A stretch of DNA of 64,000 nucleotides, taken from UBA830 sp002295635. Its GTDB lineage: Bacteria > Pseudomonadota > Alphaproteobacteria > MPNO01 > UBA830. The notes beneath the pieces are model-generated. The model saw only the letters and a program-made list of their open reading frames with translations. It was not told the DNA's origin and made no database searches. The DNA is taken from positions 1 through 64,000 of the forward strand of contig DBHK01000025.1 in the NCBI GenBank assembly GCA_002295635.1. Direction: 5' to 3'. The position numbers and the translations under genes were made by a program. This document shows, piece after piece, positions 42,199 to 50,897 of this stretch (its first letter is position 1; each line of letters opens with the position of its first letter).

Positions 42199-42866
42199 GC
42201 GATTCTAAGAAGCTGTGGGAGGAAGTCGACAGCGAAATCACGGCCACACCAATAGAACTCGGGCGATACGCGTCAGATGATTATGCTAATGACCCAAAGC
42301 ATTTTGCCTTTGTGACGTCGCGGTACAAATTTGCGTCGAAGATGCTTGGAGGCATGGATACTGTGATGGAGGTCGGTTGCGGCGATGGTTTTGGTGCGCC
42401 GCTGGTAGCCGATGCAGTAGGTAGGCTGATCTGCGCAGATATAAATGCGCCGCTGCTAAAGGACACAGAGCGCCGTCACAAGAATTTCGTGAAAAACGCG
42501 ACATATGAATATTTCGACTTTCGTGAAGGGTTCTATAAACCGAAAGTCGATGCTGTTTATATGATCGATGTCATCGAACATATATTTCCGGGCGAAGAAG
42601 GCGCCTTCATGGCTAATCTGACTGAATCGATTCGTGATCATGGGGTGATGCTGATTGGCACGCCAAATAAATCGGCTGAACAATATGCATCTGAATGGTC
42701 ATGCAAGGGGCATATCAATTTAAAAACGCAGGATACGCTGCGCGCGCTTGGGCTAAAATATTTTCACAACGTTTTTCTGTTTGGCATGAACGACGAGGTT
42801 GTGCATACGGGCTACGCGCCGATGTGTCATTTTATCTGGGCACTCTGCGTGACTCCCAGGCGATAA
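42195..42866 (+). CDS. Class I SAM-dependent methyltransferase
   Basis: A 223-residue methyltransferase. VMEVGCGDGFGAPLVADAV is motif I, ICADINAPLLKD motif II, and VDAVYMIDVIEHIFPGEEGA with the DxxEH box typical of Methyltransf_23/UbiG-like enzymes. It starts in an ATGA overlap with the WbuC-like gene and has a strong AAGGAGG ribosome-binding site. It probably methylates a sugar, but no substrate is evident. Confidence 0.85.
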   Translation: MSDSKKLWEEVDSEITATPIELGRYASDDYANDPKHFAFVTSRYKFASKMLGGMDTVMEVGCGDGFGAPLVADAVGRLICADINAPLLKDTERRHKNFVKNATYEYFDFREGFYKPKVDAVYMIDVIEHIFPGEEGAFMANLTESIRDHGVMLIGTPNKSAEQYASEWSCKGHINLKTQDTLRALGLKYFHNVFLFGMNDEVVHTGYAPMCHFIWALCVTPRR

Positions 42867-42902
42867 GGTCTCTCGAAATCTATCCGGCTGCGCGTAAGTA
42901 AG

Positions 42903-44024
42903 ATGGACAACAAAGCAGGTTCTGGCATTTGCCCCGCTTGCGGCGCTGCCAATAGCATTGTGCGCGAATTTCCCTTTCCATTGTTCCGACACCTAGACTT
43001 CGTGCGCCTCGATACCGAGACGGGGAGATTGGGTGAATGTAGCAGTTGCGGGACAATCTTTCGCATTGCGAAGGCTCAAACGTTGCAAGACATCGACGCC
43101 CTGTATCGCAGCGAACTCTACGCGGCCCATGAAGAGGTGCACGCGATCTCGGTCCCCGGTGGGGCGGATCCAGTTCCGGCATCGAGAGTTCAGGCCGAAG
43201 CTCTTGTCGGGGTTTTACCCGACTTTCCGCCTCGAATTCTCGATTTTGGGTGTTTTAACGGTCGGTTGTTGCAGGAGTTCTCCACCCTCCGCCCAGATGC
43301 CACGCTCGTCGGCTACGATGTAGCGCCACGCGACGGTTTTCCGACGGGCGGTGCGTTCACATTAGAGACTGGTGACTGGCGAGATATTGATGGTCCTTTC
43401 GACCTGATCTGCATGTCACATAGCATCCAGTACGTCCGCGAAATCGCCGAACTGATGTATCAGATCCGTGCCTGGATCAACCCGGCTGGAGCAATTTTTA
43501 TCCAGACTCCGGACATCTTGAAAAAACCTTGTGCGCTCCTGCTTGGAGACCTTCACTATCATTTTTCCGAGACCACGCTGACTGCGCTGATGTCTGAACT
43601 CGGGTTCCGAGTGAAAATGCTTCAAGACATGCCTTTTCCACGCGATGTCACACTGCTCGGACGCGTTGGTGATCGAGTTGAACGCGATGTGTCCGAATTC
43701 TCTGGGGTATCGGTTCTTGAGTCGGCACATAACCATGTGCGGGCACTTTCAAACGCTATTGGCGCCCATGGCAGTAAGCCTGCCGACGGAATTCTGGGCA
43801 CGACGATCGAGGCTGCTTTTCTTGATGAAGAGCTTGGGGGTCGAACACGGTTTTTTGTTGACGAAAATCCCAAACGGATTGGCCAGACATTTCGCGGCCG
43901 CCAGATTTTGCATCCGCAGGACGTGACGGCGAGTTCCGTCGTTCTTGTACCACTTGGCAGTCAAACGGTGCCGGTCGCGGAGCGACTTTCGGCCAAATAT
44001 TCGGCCAGTTTCGTCGTTTTATGA
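42903..44024 (+). CDS. Sugar C-methyltransferase-like protein with zinc-binding N-terminus
   Basis: A 373-residue protein in three parts. A Cys4 zinc knuckle (CPACGAANS ... CSSCG, residues ~10-52) is like Methyltransf_13. A SAM domain (ILDFGCFNGRLLQEFS motif I; VGYDVAP; DLICMSHSIQYVRE) occupies ~110-225. A C-terminal Methyltransf_14-like domain (GSKPADGILGTTIEAAFLD, then FFVDENPKRIGQTFRGRQI) follows. The layout is that of TylC3/NovU-type C-methyltransferases acting on ketosugar nucleotides. Its stop overlaps the sulfotransferase start by four bases. Confidence 0.82.
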   Translation: MDNKAGSGICPACGAANSIVREFPFPLFRHLDFVRLDTETGRLGECSSCGTIFRIAKAQTLQDIDALYRSELYAAHEEVHAISVPGGADPVPASRVQAEALVGVLPDFPPRILDFGCFNGRLLQEFSTLRPDATLVGYDVAPRDGFPTGGAFTLETGDWRDIDGPFDLICMSHSIQYVREIAELMYQIRAWINPAGAIFIQTPDILKKPCALLLGDLHYHFSETTLTALMSELGFRVKMLQDMPFPRDVTLLGRVGDRVERDVSEFSGVSVLESAHNHVRALSNAIGAHGSKPADGILGTTIEAAFLDEELGGRTRFFVDENPKRIGQTFRGRQILHPQDVTASSVVLVPLGSQTVPVAERLSAKYSASFVVL

Positions 44025-45532
44025 GCCAGACTGGGCCGACACCTCTAACGCCTGACGATGGGCCCACCGAGGCAATTCAGTCGGGAAACTGGCCACGTTT
44101 TCAAGATATACCCGAACCGAGAATGGTCGCGCTGTACACCGCGAATGGAAGCGGCACAAAGTTATATCAGGGATTCATAGACGGACACCCCGAGGTTTAT
44201 ATGGTGCCAGCATACCCGTTGATGTATTTTTACGCGCATTGGGAGGAATGGTCGTCCGAAATGCCTACCGACCGAACGTGGGCGGATATAATCGACGTAT
44301 TTTGTGTGAAGCACGCGTCGGTGATTGATACGCGGCGCATTTCGGGATTCGATGGCCTGGCTGAGCTGGGCGATGACCGGAGTGAATTCATTGCGATAGA
44401 TGAGGCTGTGTTTCGGAGCTATCTAGCGCATCTATTGGCAAACGAGGCCATCTCCGGGCGCACTTTTCTGCTCGCTGTTCATTACGCTTACGCCTATTGT
44501 CGTAACGAAAACCTTAAACTAAAAACGGTGCTCGTGTACCATATCCATGTCCACGAATATTTGCCTCAATATCTGATTCCCGACTTCCCTGAACTGCTGA
44601 TCATTGGCACAGTTCGCGATCCTCGATCGAATTTTTCGGGCCGCTACAATTCAAGTGAAGTCGCGGTCGACGCTCATCGCTATGACGCGACTGATGCGGC
44701 AATTTTCAAGCGCCGGGTCTATTATTTTATCAGCAGGTATCTCTATGAGAGTCTCGAGGTACTGAGTGGTGTTTCTGAAGACCGGCTCCGCGTCGTGCGC
44801 CATGAAGATCTATTCTACGATGCGCCAGCGGTGCTCCGTAAAACTGCTGCCTTTATCGGGATTTCCGAACATCCGTGCTTGAGCCAGATCACGTTTGGCG
44901 GCCAGTTATGGTGGGGAGATCAGATTTACGACATGGAGCCGATGAACACGGTCAATCCGCGGATTGTTTCCGAATCCTGGAAGAAAAAGATCGGTCGTCG
45001 TGACTGGTATGTATTCGAGGGCCTTTTCAGGAATTACATGCGGAAATACGGTTATGAACCCGAGTTGTATACCGCGAACGGGTGGATCGAGCGCATACGC
45101 CTTTATCTGACGATGCTGCTGCCGTCGACGGTCGAATGGGGTGTTTTTATCGACTATCTGCGACCCACCTCGTTTGCCAAATTTATCCGTGCCTGCTGCG
45201 ACGAAGCTTCAGGTCGAACGCCGTTTAAGGATTATGGCTTCAATGCGTTTTATCGGCACAAATGGACGCAGAAGGATCTTCGGATTTGGCGCCCCCGGAG
45301 ATATCGCGAATACTTGAAGAAGTGCCTGCAAAACCGTGAAGTCAGCCGGGGGCTCGGCGCCTTTATATCGCTTCGGATCGCACAAACAGTTTTTGTCGCC
45401 ATCAATCTAATACGCTATGTGACTGCAATCATAAGCTGTCCGGTCTATCTTGTCCGCCGCTGGAGAGTGACCGCCGGCCGATTTTGGCGTGCGGCGCGGC
45501 ATGATGAGATACTGCCCGATACGCTGCCATGA
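44021..45532 (+). CDS. Sulfotransferase-like protein
   Basis: A 503-residue protein. TANGSGTKLYQGFIDGHPEV matches the 5'-phosphosulfate-binding loop of PAPS-dependent sulfotransferases, and IIGTVRDPRSNFSGRY matches the 3'-phosphate-binding motif with Arg and Ser. WKKKIGRRDWYVFEGLF is the late Lys-Lys/Gly/Trp segment common in carbohydrate sulfotransferases. The C-terminal ~100 residues are basic and partly hydrophobic, perhaps membrane-associated. APS kinase and ATP sulfurylase genes a few kb downstream would supply PAPS. It probably sulfates the glycan made here. Confidence 0.82.
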   Translation: MSQTGPTPLTPDDGPTEAIQSGNWPRFQDIPEPRMVALYTANGSGTKLYQGFIDGHPEVYMVPAYPLMYFYAHWEEWSSEMPTDRTWADIIDVFCVKHASVIDTRRISGFDGLAELGDDRSEFIAIDEAVFRSYLAHLLANEAISGRTFLLAVHYAYAYCRNENLKLKTVLVYHIHVHEYLPQYLIPDFPELLIIGTVRDPRSNFSGRYNSSEVAVDAHRYDATDAAIFKRRVYYFISRYLYESLEVLSGVSEDRLRVVRHEDLFYDAPAVLRKTAAFIGISEHPCLSQITFGGQLWWGDQIYDMEPMNTVNPRIVSESWKKKIGRRDWYVFEGLFRNYMRKYGYEPELYTANGWIERIRLYLTMLLPSTVEWGVFIDYLRPTSFAKFIRACCDEASGRTPFKDYGFNAFYRHKWTQKDLRIWRPRRYREYLKKCLQNREVSRGLGAFISLRIAQTVFVAINLIRYVTAIISCPVYLVRRWRVTAGRFWRAARHDEILPDTLP

Positions 45533-45551
45533 CCCGAAAGAATTAAGACCC

Positions 45552-46820
45552 ATGCCGACATCGTCAGACAAAACGCGCAAAGAATTAATCTGGGAGAGGC
45601 AGGAACGCGCCGAAAGGCCGGCGGCTTCGGCGTGCACGCGCATCAGCGCAGCTCTTCTGTTTGGCCTTGCCGGTTTGCTGCGGCCTTTTGGACGGCTGAG
45701 AATTGGAATCCTGCACCATCAGACGATGGGCCGGTTTTACGGCAATACCGAATATTTTCTGCGTCTGCGCAAATTCAGTCCTTCGCGGGGTCGTGAAATC
45801 GTCCGACTCGTTGCTGGGGACCGGCCAGTCAATAGCCAGATTCTTAAGATGATCCGCCGCCGCGTTAAGGTGATTAGCTCGAATCGTATTCGCCGTCTGC
45901 TCGAAGACATTCGTAACTTCACACCCGATCACTTTATCTGGATTGACCTCGGTTGCACCGGTTGGCTGCGCGGCGCGGAGTGGAGCCAGCCCGGGCCACA
46001 ACTCTCCTTCACGTCTGAAGAGCATGAGCGCGGACAGGCGCTACTGCGCGAACTCGGTGTCCCGGAGGGCGGGGCGTATGTTTGCATTTTTGCCAAGGAT
46101 CGGGGTTATTCGGATAATCCGGACACCCCGCCGGACCCTGATAGCTATTGGGGCACAAAAGATTTCCGAAACTGTGATATCAAGGGATACATCGCGGCGG
46201 CCGAATATCTTGCCGAACGCGGTATTCGCGTGCTGCGCATGGGTGTCCATACACCTGCCGAATTGCTTCCGGCGGGGCTGCATCCGAATATCGTCGATTA
46301 CACCGGCGTAGTGCGCCCGACCCTCAGCGATCCAGATTTCGCGGACACATATCTACAGGCCACGTGCAAATTTTTTGTCGGAACAGGGTCCGGAATATAC
46401 ATTCTCTCGTCGATGTTCGGGGTACCAGTGGCCTACGCAAATATGCTGCCATACGGGGAATGCGGGCGGATGCCCCACGATATCGTTATTTTCAAGAATT
46501 CGCGTTACAAGCGCAGCGGAGAATTGATCCCATACCGCCACATGATTGCCCGGGGTGTGGACAGCGACTGGTTGACCTTGGACGAACTGGAAAAACTTGA
46601 TGCTGACGGCGTTGAGTTTCTCGAAAATACGCCGGACGAAATCCTCGCCCTGGTCCGTGAAATGAACGAACGGCTCGATGGTGAATGGCAACCTGAATCT
46701 GACGACGACATGTTGCAGAGCCGTTTCATTGAAATATCTCCCGCCCGCCATTTTGACGGCTCTGGATTCCCAGGCAGGGTCGGAGCGTTATTCCTACGTG
46801 ATCACCGCGAGTTAATATGA
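45552..46820 (+). CDS. TIGR04372-type putative glycosyltransferase (first copy)
   Basis: A 422-residue protein with a short hydrophobic N-terminal segment (ALLFGLAGLL) and the features of the TIGR04372 family: RIGILHHQTMGRFYGNTEYFLR, YVCIFAKDRGYSDN, a DYTG stretch, and FFVGTGSGIYILSSMFGVPVA (donor-site-like GT-B motif). Family members lie in polysaccharide loci and are presumed glycosyltransferases. The start is ATG at 45552. A paralogue lies at 47328-48593 with a broken radical-SAM gene between them. Confidence 0.8.
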   Translation: MPTSSDKTRKELIWERQERAERPAASACTRISAALLFGLAGLLRPFGRLRIGILHHQTMGRFYGNTEYFLRLRKFSPSRGREIVRLVAGDRPVNSQILKMIRRRVKVISSNRIRRLLEDIRNFTPDHFIWIDLGCTGWLRGAEWSQPGPQLSFTSEEHERGQALLRELGVPEGGAYVCIFAKDRGYSDNPDTPPDPDSYWGTKDFRNCDIKGYIAAAEYLAERGIRVLRMGVHTPAELLPAGLHPNIVDYTGVVRPTLSDPDFADTYLQATCKFFVGTGSGIYILSSMFGVPVAYANMLPYGECGRMPHDIVIFKNSRYKRSGELIPYRHMIARGVDSDWLTLDELEKLDADGVEFLENTPDEILALVREMNERLDGEWQPESDDDMLQSRFIEISPARHFDGSGFPGRVGALFLRDHRELI

Positions 46821-46841
46821 TAGTCTTTGGGGCTTAACGCC

Positions 46842-47331
46842 ATGATTTTACTAGATTCTAAGATTTCACCGCCGTCGCCGGACGTCCTCTCGAGTATCGA
46901 TGCAGAGTTGCTTAGTGCGTTTCCTGGGAGTGGAATCCGTCGGGTGCTTTTTGTCGCGCCCCCCGACACACAAATGGAACGGTTCAACTTTGAAGTAGCG
47001 AAACGGGGTCGTTACAGCAACTACCCTCCCTACGGAGTAGGCGTACTCGCCACCCATCCATCGGCGCGACACTAAAGGTCTAGCGCAGGCCAACGACCGC
47101 TCCGCGATAACGTTTGTCTGCGTTGCAAAAGCCATTCCGCAGAGCAGAAATCTCTTTCAGTCTATGTACTCATCCAATGCCAACCCGTACGCCAGTTCAG
47201 GCTATGCCCCGTCAACGGAAGATCGGAAGAGACATTTTCTCGTCGCCATTGCAAGGGATTGGTGCGTGAATACCGTCCGCATCTTATTCCACCGCGTCAC
47301 GCCGATGGATGTGCAGCGAGCACTGATATGA
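46842..47331 (+). pseudogene. Radical-SAM (B12-binding type) gene remnant with internal deletion
   Basis: Codons from ATG 46842 give a typical N-terminus of a cobalamin-dependent radical-SAM protein: RRVLFVAPPDTQMERFNFE and NYPPYGVGVLATH. The frame stops at 47075. A second open frame in another phase runs from about 47041 (reading SNANPYASSGYAPSTEDRK later on) to TGA 47331, which overlaps the next ATG (ATGA) as a proper operon gene end would. The central radical-SAM domain with its Cys3 cluster is absent. I read this as one gene that lost its middle, leaving a scar near 47050-47075. Both halves are too short to function. Confidence 0.65.
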
Positions 47332-48593
47332 GAAGTCCCCTCTCGAGCTTATTGAACCTGGGTTGCCGACTCGTCTTTGTCGTTATCGGAATCCCTGTTT
47401 TGTGGGTATTTGAAGCTATATACCCGATCCGGATCGGGGAACTTCTTGAAGATCGGATCGGCCATCTGGCGTCCAATACCGAGTTATATGTCCGGCTTGC
47501 CCGCCAGTCTGCCGAGAAACCCGCTGGAAAGACTATTTTTTTCGCGTGGAATCCCGCCAACCGGCCTCTTTTGGAGATATGGAAAAGATACTTGCCGATT
47601 GTCGAGAACAAGTCCGCCCGTCGTTTTTTCATAGCCTGCCGCCCCTTTATTTCCCGGACACGATTTTACTGCCCGCTCCCGAATATTCCGGTTATCGAGC
47701 ACGAAGCGTATCTTAACGAACCGCCGGTCATTCAATTTACCCGCGCCGAAGACGAGCGAGGGCGCGCCGGTCTTCTGGCCATGGGGGTTTCGCCGGATGA
47801 CTGGTTCGTATGCGTGCACGCCCGCGACCCATCCTATATCGCTTACCGGAAAGGCTTTGGAAAAGCAGAAAATCAATCCAGTTATCTTGACTGTTCGATC
47901 GAAAACTACATCCCTGCCATGCAGTGGATAGCTAAACAGGGCGGCGTTGCAATCCGAGTCGGGTCGCACGTCGCAAACGCACTGCCGGACTGTGGTCCCC
48001 GGATCATCGACTACGCCAAGCTACACCGTGACCCTTTTATGGACATTTATCTCAGCGCCCGCTGCCGGTTTTTTCTAGGAAACAATTCGGGGCTCATCAC
48101 TGTTGCGCGGATATTCAATGTTCCCTGGGCGGCCGCAAACCTCTGTCCGATGCCATGGGTCGGCAAGGCGGGCTGGCGAAATATGGACAACCCGAAACTA
48201 CTCCGACGCAACAGCGATGGCCATATCATGACCTTCCCGGAAATCGCAGCGATGGGACTTCTTGAATGCTATGGTGATGAACCTGAGCGGTTACGAATGC
48301 TTTTCACTCCTGAGACATACGAGAAGCTTGGTTACACATGGATCGAAAATAGCCCGGAAGACGTGCTGGCAATATGTATGGACATGTTCGACATGTCCGA
48401 AGGACGCCCTCTCGATTCTGAAGGCCTGCGTCTTCAGGACGCGTTTAACCGGCTATATACCATGGGGTATACTCATCTTAACGGCGGTGGGATTTCCCCT
48501 CGCTTCGCTTTGCTTCACCGTCATCTGATAGAGCCGGAAACAACAATGCAATCTGATACGCCGTCAGCGTCCGCACCAGGAGGCAGATCATGA
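47328..48593 (+). CDS. TIGR04372-type putative glycosyltransferase (second copy)
   Basis: A 421-residue paralogue of the protein at 45552-46820. It has an N-terminal hydrophobic helix (GCRLVFVVIGIPVLWVFEAI), RIGELLEDRIGHLASNTELY, WFVCVHARDPSYIAY, IDYAKLHRDPFMDIYLSARC, and FFLGNNSGLITVARIFNVPWA. It lacks a signal peptide, and a membrane-associated cytoplasmic position is likely. The start is ATG at 47328 in an ATGA overlap with the end of the broken gene. Its own end overlaps the APS-kinase start by four bases. Confidence 0.8.
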   Translation: MRSPLSSLLNLGCRLVFVVIGIPVLWVFEAIYPIRIGELLEDRIGHLASNTELYVRLARQSAEKPAGKTIFFAWNPANRPLLEIWKRYLPIVENKSARRFFIACRPFISRTRFYCPLPNIPVIEHEAYLNEPPVIQFTRAEDERGRAGLLAMGVSPDDWFVCVHARDPSYIAYRKGFGKAENQSSYLDCSIENYIPAMQWIAKQGGVAIRVGSHVANALPDCGPRIIDYAKLHRDPFMDIYLSARCRFFLGNNSGLITVARIFNVPWAAANLCPMPWVGKAGWRNMDNPKLLRRNSDGHIMTFPEIAAMGLLECYGDEPERLRMLFTPETYEKLGYTWIENSPEDVLAICMDMFDMSEGRPLDSEGLRLQDAFNRLYTMGYTHLNGGGISPRFALLHRHLIEPETTMQSDTPSASAPGGRS

Positions 48594-49156
48594 AAACCCT
48601 GCCCATACCTGCCCCGAGCATCTTCATCATCGGGCTGTCATCGGCGGGAAAGTCGACGCTTGCCAATCTTTTGATCAAACGGCTCCGCGCTGACGGTTAT
48701 CCATCAATCCTGCTGGACGGCGACCACGTCAGAAGAGTTTACGGCAACAGCCTCGGCTTTGATCCAGATTCTCGGCGCATTCAAACCGACCGGGTTCTCA
48801 AACTCGCCCAACTAACGTCGGAGCAGGGGATTATTCCCGTCGCCGCGATTATTCACCCCTTCGAAGAAAACCGCGCAAAGTGCCGCGATACGCTCCCCGG
48901 ATATTTCGAAGCTCACCTGAGATGCGACGTCGATGTTTGTCGCTCCAGAGACACAAAAAACGTTTATCCGAATGACGACGGACAGGCAGAGAACGTCGTC
49001 GGACTGAATATCGAATTCGAAGAGCCGGTAAACGCCGATCTAGTTCTAGACAGCGCGAAAACAGCACCTGAAGACCTGGCGGACACCATCTATCGGGCAA
49101 TTCAGCCGGCTTTATCATCGGCATCAGCGACAGAGACGTTGCAGGCAAAAGCCTGA
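48590..49156 (+). CDS. cysC: Adenylylsulfate (APS) kinase
   Basis: A 188-residue kinase making PAPS from APS and ATP. The Walker A loop is GLSSAGKSTLANLL. DGDHVRRVYGNSLGFDPDSR is the APS-site region, in which the usual LGFSxxDR is altered to LGFDPDSR. VAAIIHPFEENRAKCR and DTKNVYPND follow. With the ATP sulfurylase at 50881 and the sulfotransferase at 44021 it forms a local sulfate-activation route. A second member with the same altered motif is at 58748-59263. Confidence 0.85.
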   Translation: MKTLPIPAPSIFIIGLSSAGKSTLANLLIKRLRADGYPSILLDGDHVRRVYGNSLGFDPDSRRIQTDRVLKLAQLTSEQGIIPVAAIIHPFEENRAKCRDTLPGYFEAHLRCDVDVCRSRDTKNVYPNDDGQAENVVGLNIEFEEPVNADLVLDSAKTAPEDLADTIYRAIQPALSSASATETLQAKA

Positions 49157-49187
49157 TCAGAATTCAACGAATAAGGGAAGCGATCCA

Positions 49188-50897
49188 ATGTGCGGAATAT
49201 TTGGCGGTGTCGGCGCGACGCAGCAGGAAGTGCGGAAAAGCCTGGAACTTATCCGCCGCGGAAACGACGGCATCACCACCCGTGAATACCGTGATGTCGT
49301 CCTCGGCGCCCGGCGGCATCTCGTAAAACAGTCCCGTAAACCCGACGTCGCACCGGGCGAATCGGACCAGCCGTATGAATCAGAAGACGGTCAAATCCAT
49401 CTCGTCTTCAATGGCGAGCTATATAACTTTGCAGACTTACGCGACGAGCTTCAGGCTGCGGGCATAACCTTTTCGACCGAAGGCGATACAGAAGTGTTTC
49501 TCCGCATGTACGAAGCATACGGCGATGCATTTTGCGACGGTCCGCGGAAATTCGATTCCCTGTTTTCCTTGGCTGTACACGACCAGTCGAAAAACACGCT
49601 GCTAATCACCCGAGACTGGCCCGGCCGTATCCCGCTATTCTACTTCTACGACAAGGACTCACGCGTATTCCTGTTTTCGAGCGAACTAAAAGGGTTCGCG
49701 GCGATCGACCGGATTTCTCTGGCCGATCCTGTCGAACTCGTCCCGGGAACGATGGCCATTCTAGACCTGGAATCGTTCGAACTTTCTATCCGGCCGGTCT
49801 TCTCGCCGCAGCCCGTCAAAACGGAACACCCCCTGTCGGAGGTCAGCCGCGAATTTCACCTGCGCCTGAAACGGTCGGCGGCCAATCGGACCATGGGCGA
49901 CGTGCCCATCTGCACCATGCTGTCGGGCGGAATCGACAGCGTAATGACGTCCTACTACGTGCTTTCCAGTATTGATTTCGACCGGGTAGATTTCCAGCCG
50001 ACCTCTTATGTGTATGCGATTTCTGATTACGAATCAGAAGACATCCGACGTGCCAAGAACGCCGCGGAAGGTTTCGAGGATATCGGCCTTACGCTTAAAG
50101 AGATTCGGACGTCCGGCGATCAGCTTGTCGAAGACCTGCCGGACATCATCCACACATTCGAGATGCGCAAGATCAAAGCGCTCAGCGTCTACCCTTTGCC
50201 GATCTATTATTATCTCGGGCCGGTCATGCATGCCGACGGCTTCAAGGTTACAATCGGCGGCCACGGGGTGGATGAACTTCTGGGGGCATATGACGCCTGG
50301 AAAGAACTCAAAGCATCACACAAAGCTCAAGTGACGCTGAAAAGCCGCCTCGCCTTCATCAACTCGATATACGAAAATATGATGCGGCGGGCATCGATCA
50401 TCTTTATGAACCGCGGTCCGATAGAAGCGCGGTTCCCGTTTCTTGAAACGAACGTCTGTGAATATGCGTTGGGAATCGATCGGCGGTGGCTGTCAATGAG
50501 CACAGAGAACGTTGAATACCTATTGAGCGAAATGGACAAACGTTCAGGGCCCGATGCCGACTGGACCGAACAGATGCACGAAACACACCGGTATCTGAGC
50601 GCATATCTGGACAACAACGGCGCCCATCCGGAGAATGCGGACGAAGAAACTATCCATGAAATGGAAAAGCTTTTCTGGAAACTGCCCCTGATAGGCGCCG
50701 GAATCCACGCGTCGGACGAATCTTTTCTGCCAATCAAGGTTTTGTTCAACCCCAAATTGCGCGGCCAACACGGATCGGGAATCACCTCTCTAGAAGACCG
50801 GGTACTGGAACGGTATCGCGATCTCGGAACCACCGATCAAGAAATTTTTCACCAGATGGCAGCTAAGGCCTTCAACATCGATGCCGAAGCTGTCTGA
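49188..50897 (+). CDS. Asparagine synthase-like glutamine amidotransferase
   Basis: A 569-residue AsnB-family protein. Cys2 (MCGIFGGVG) is the glutaminase nucleophile, and VFNGELYNFADLRDEL the glutamine site. The synthetase domain has the PPi loop LSGGIDSVMTSYY near residue 245. In glycan loci such enzymes often amidate a uronic acid to a uronamide (WbpS-type), using ammonia from glutamine. The window has a uronate-forming dehydrogenase at 26304. Its gene ends inside the start of the ATP-sulfurylase gene (17-base overlap), an odd pairing for a free-asparagine enzyme. Confidence 0.85.
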   Translation: MCGIFGGVGATQQEVRKSLELIRRGNDGITTREYRDVVLGARRHLVKQSRKPDVAPGESDQPYESEDGQIHLVFNGELYNFADLRDELQAAGITFSTEGDTEVFLRMYEAYGDAFCDGPRKFDSLFSLAVHDQSKNTLLITRDWPGRIPLFYFYDKDSRVFLFSSELKGFAAIDRISLADPVELVPGTMAILDLESFELSIRPVFSPQPVKTEHPLSEVSREFHLRLKRSAANRTMGDVPICTMLSGGIDSVMTSYYVLSSIDFDRVDFQPTSYVYAISDYESEDIRRAKNAAEGFEDIGLTLKEIRTSGDQLVEDLPDIIHTFEMRKIKALSVYPLPIYYYLGPVMHADGFKVTIGGHGVDELLGAYDAWKELKASHKAQVTLKSRLAFINSIYENMMRRASIIFMNRGPIEARFPFLETNVCEYALGIDRRWLSMSTENVEYLLSEMDKRSGPDADWTEQMHETHRYLSAYLDNNGAHPENADEETIHEMEKLFWKLPLIGAGIHASDESFLPIKVLFNPKLRGQHGSGITSLEDRVLERYRDLGTTDQEIFHQMAAKAFNIDAEAV

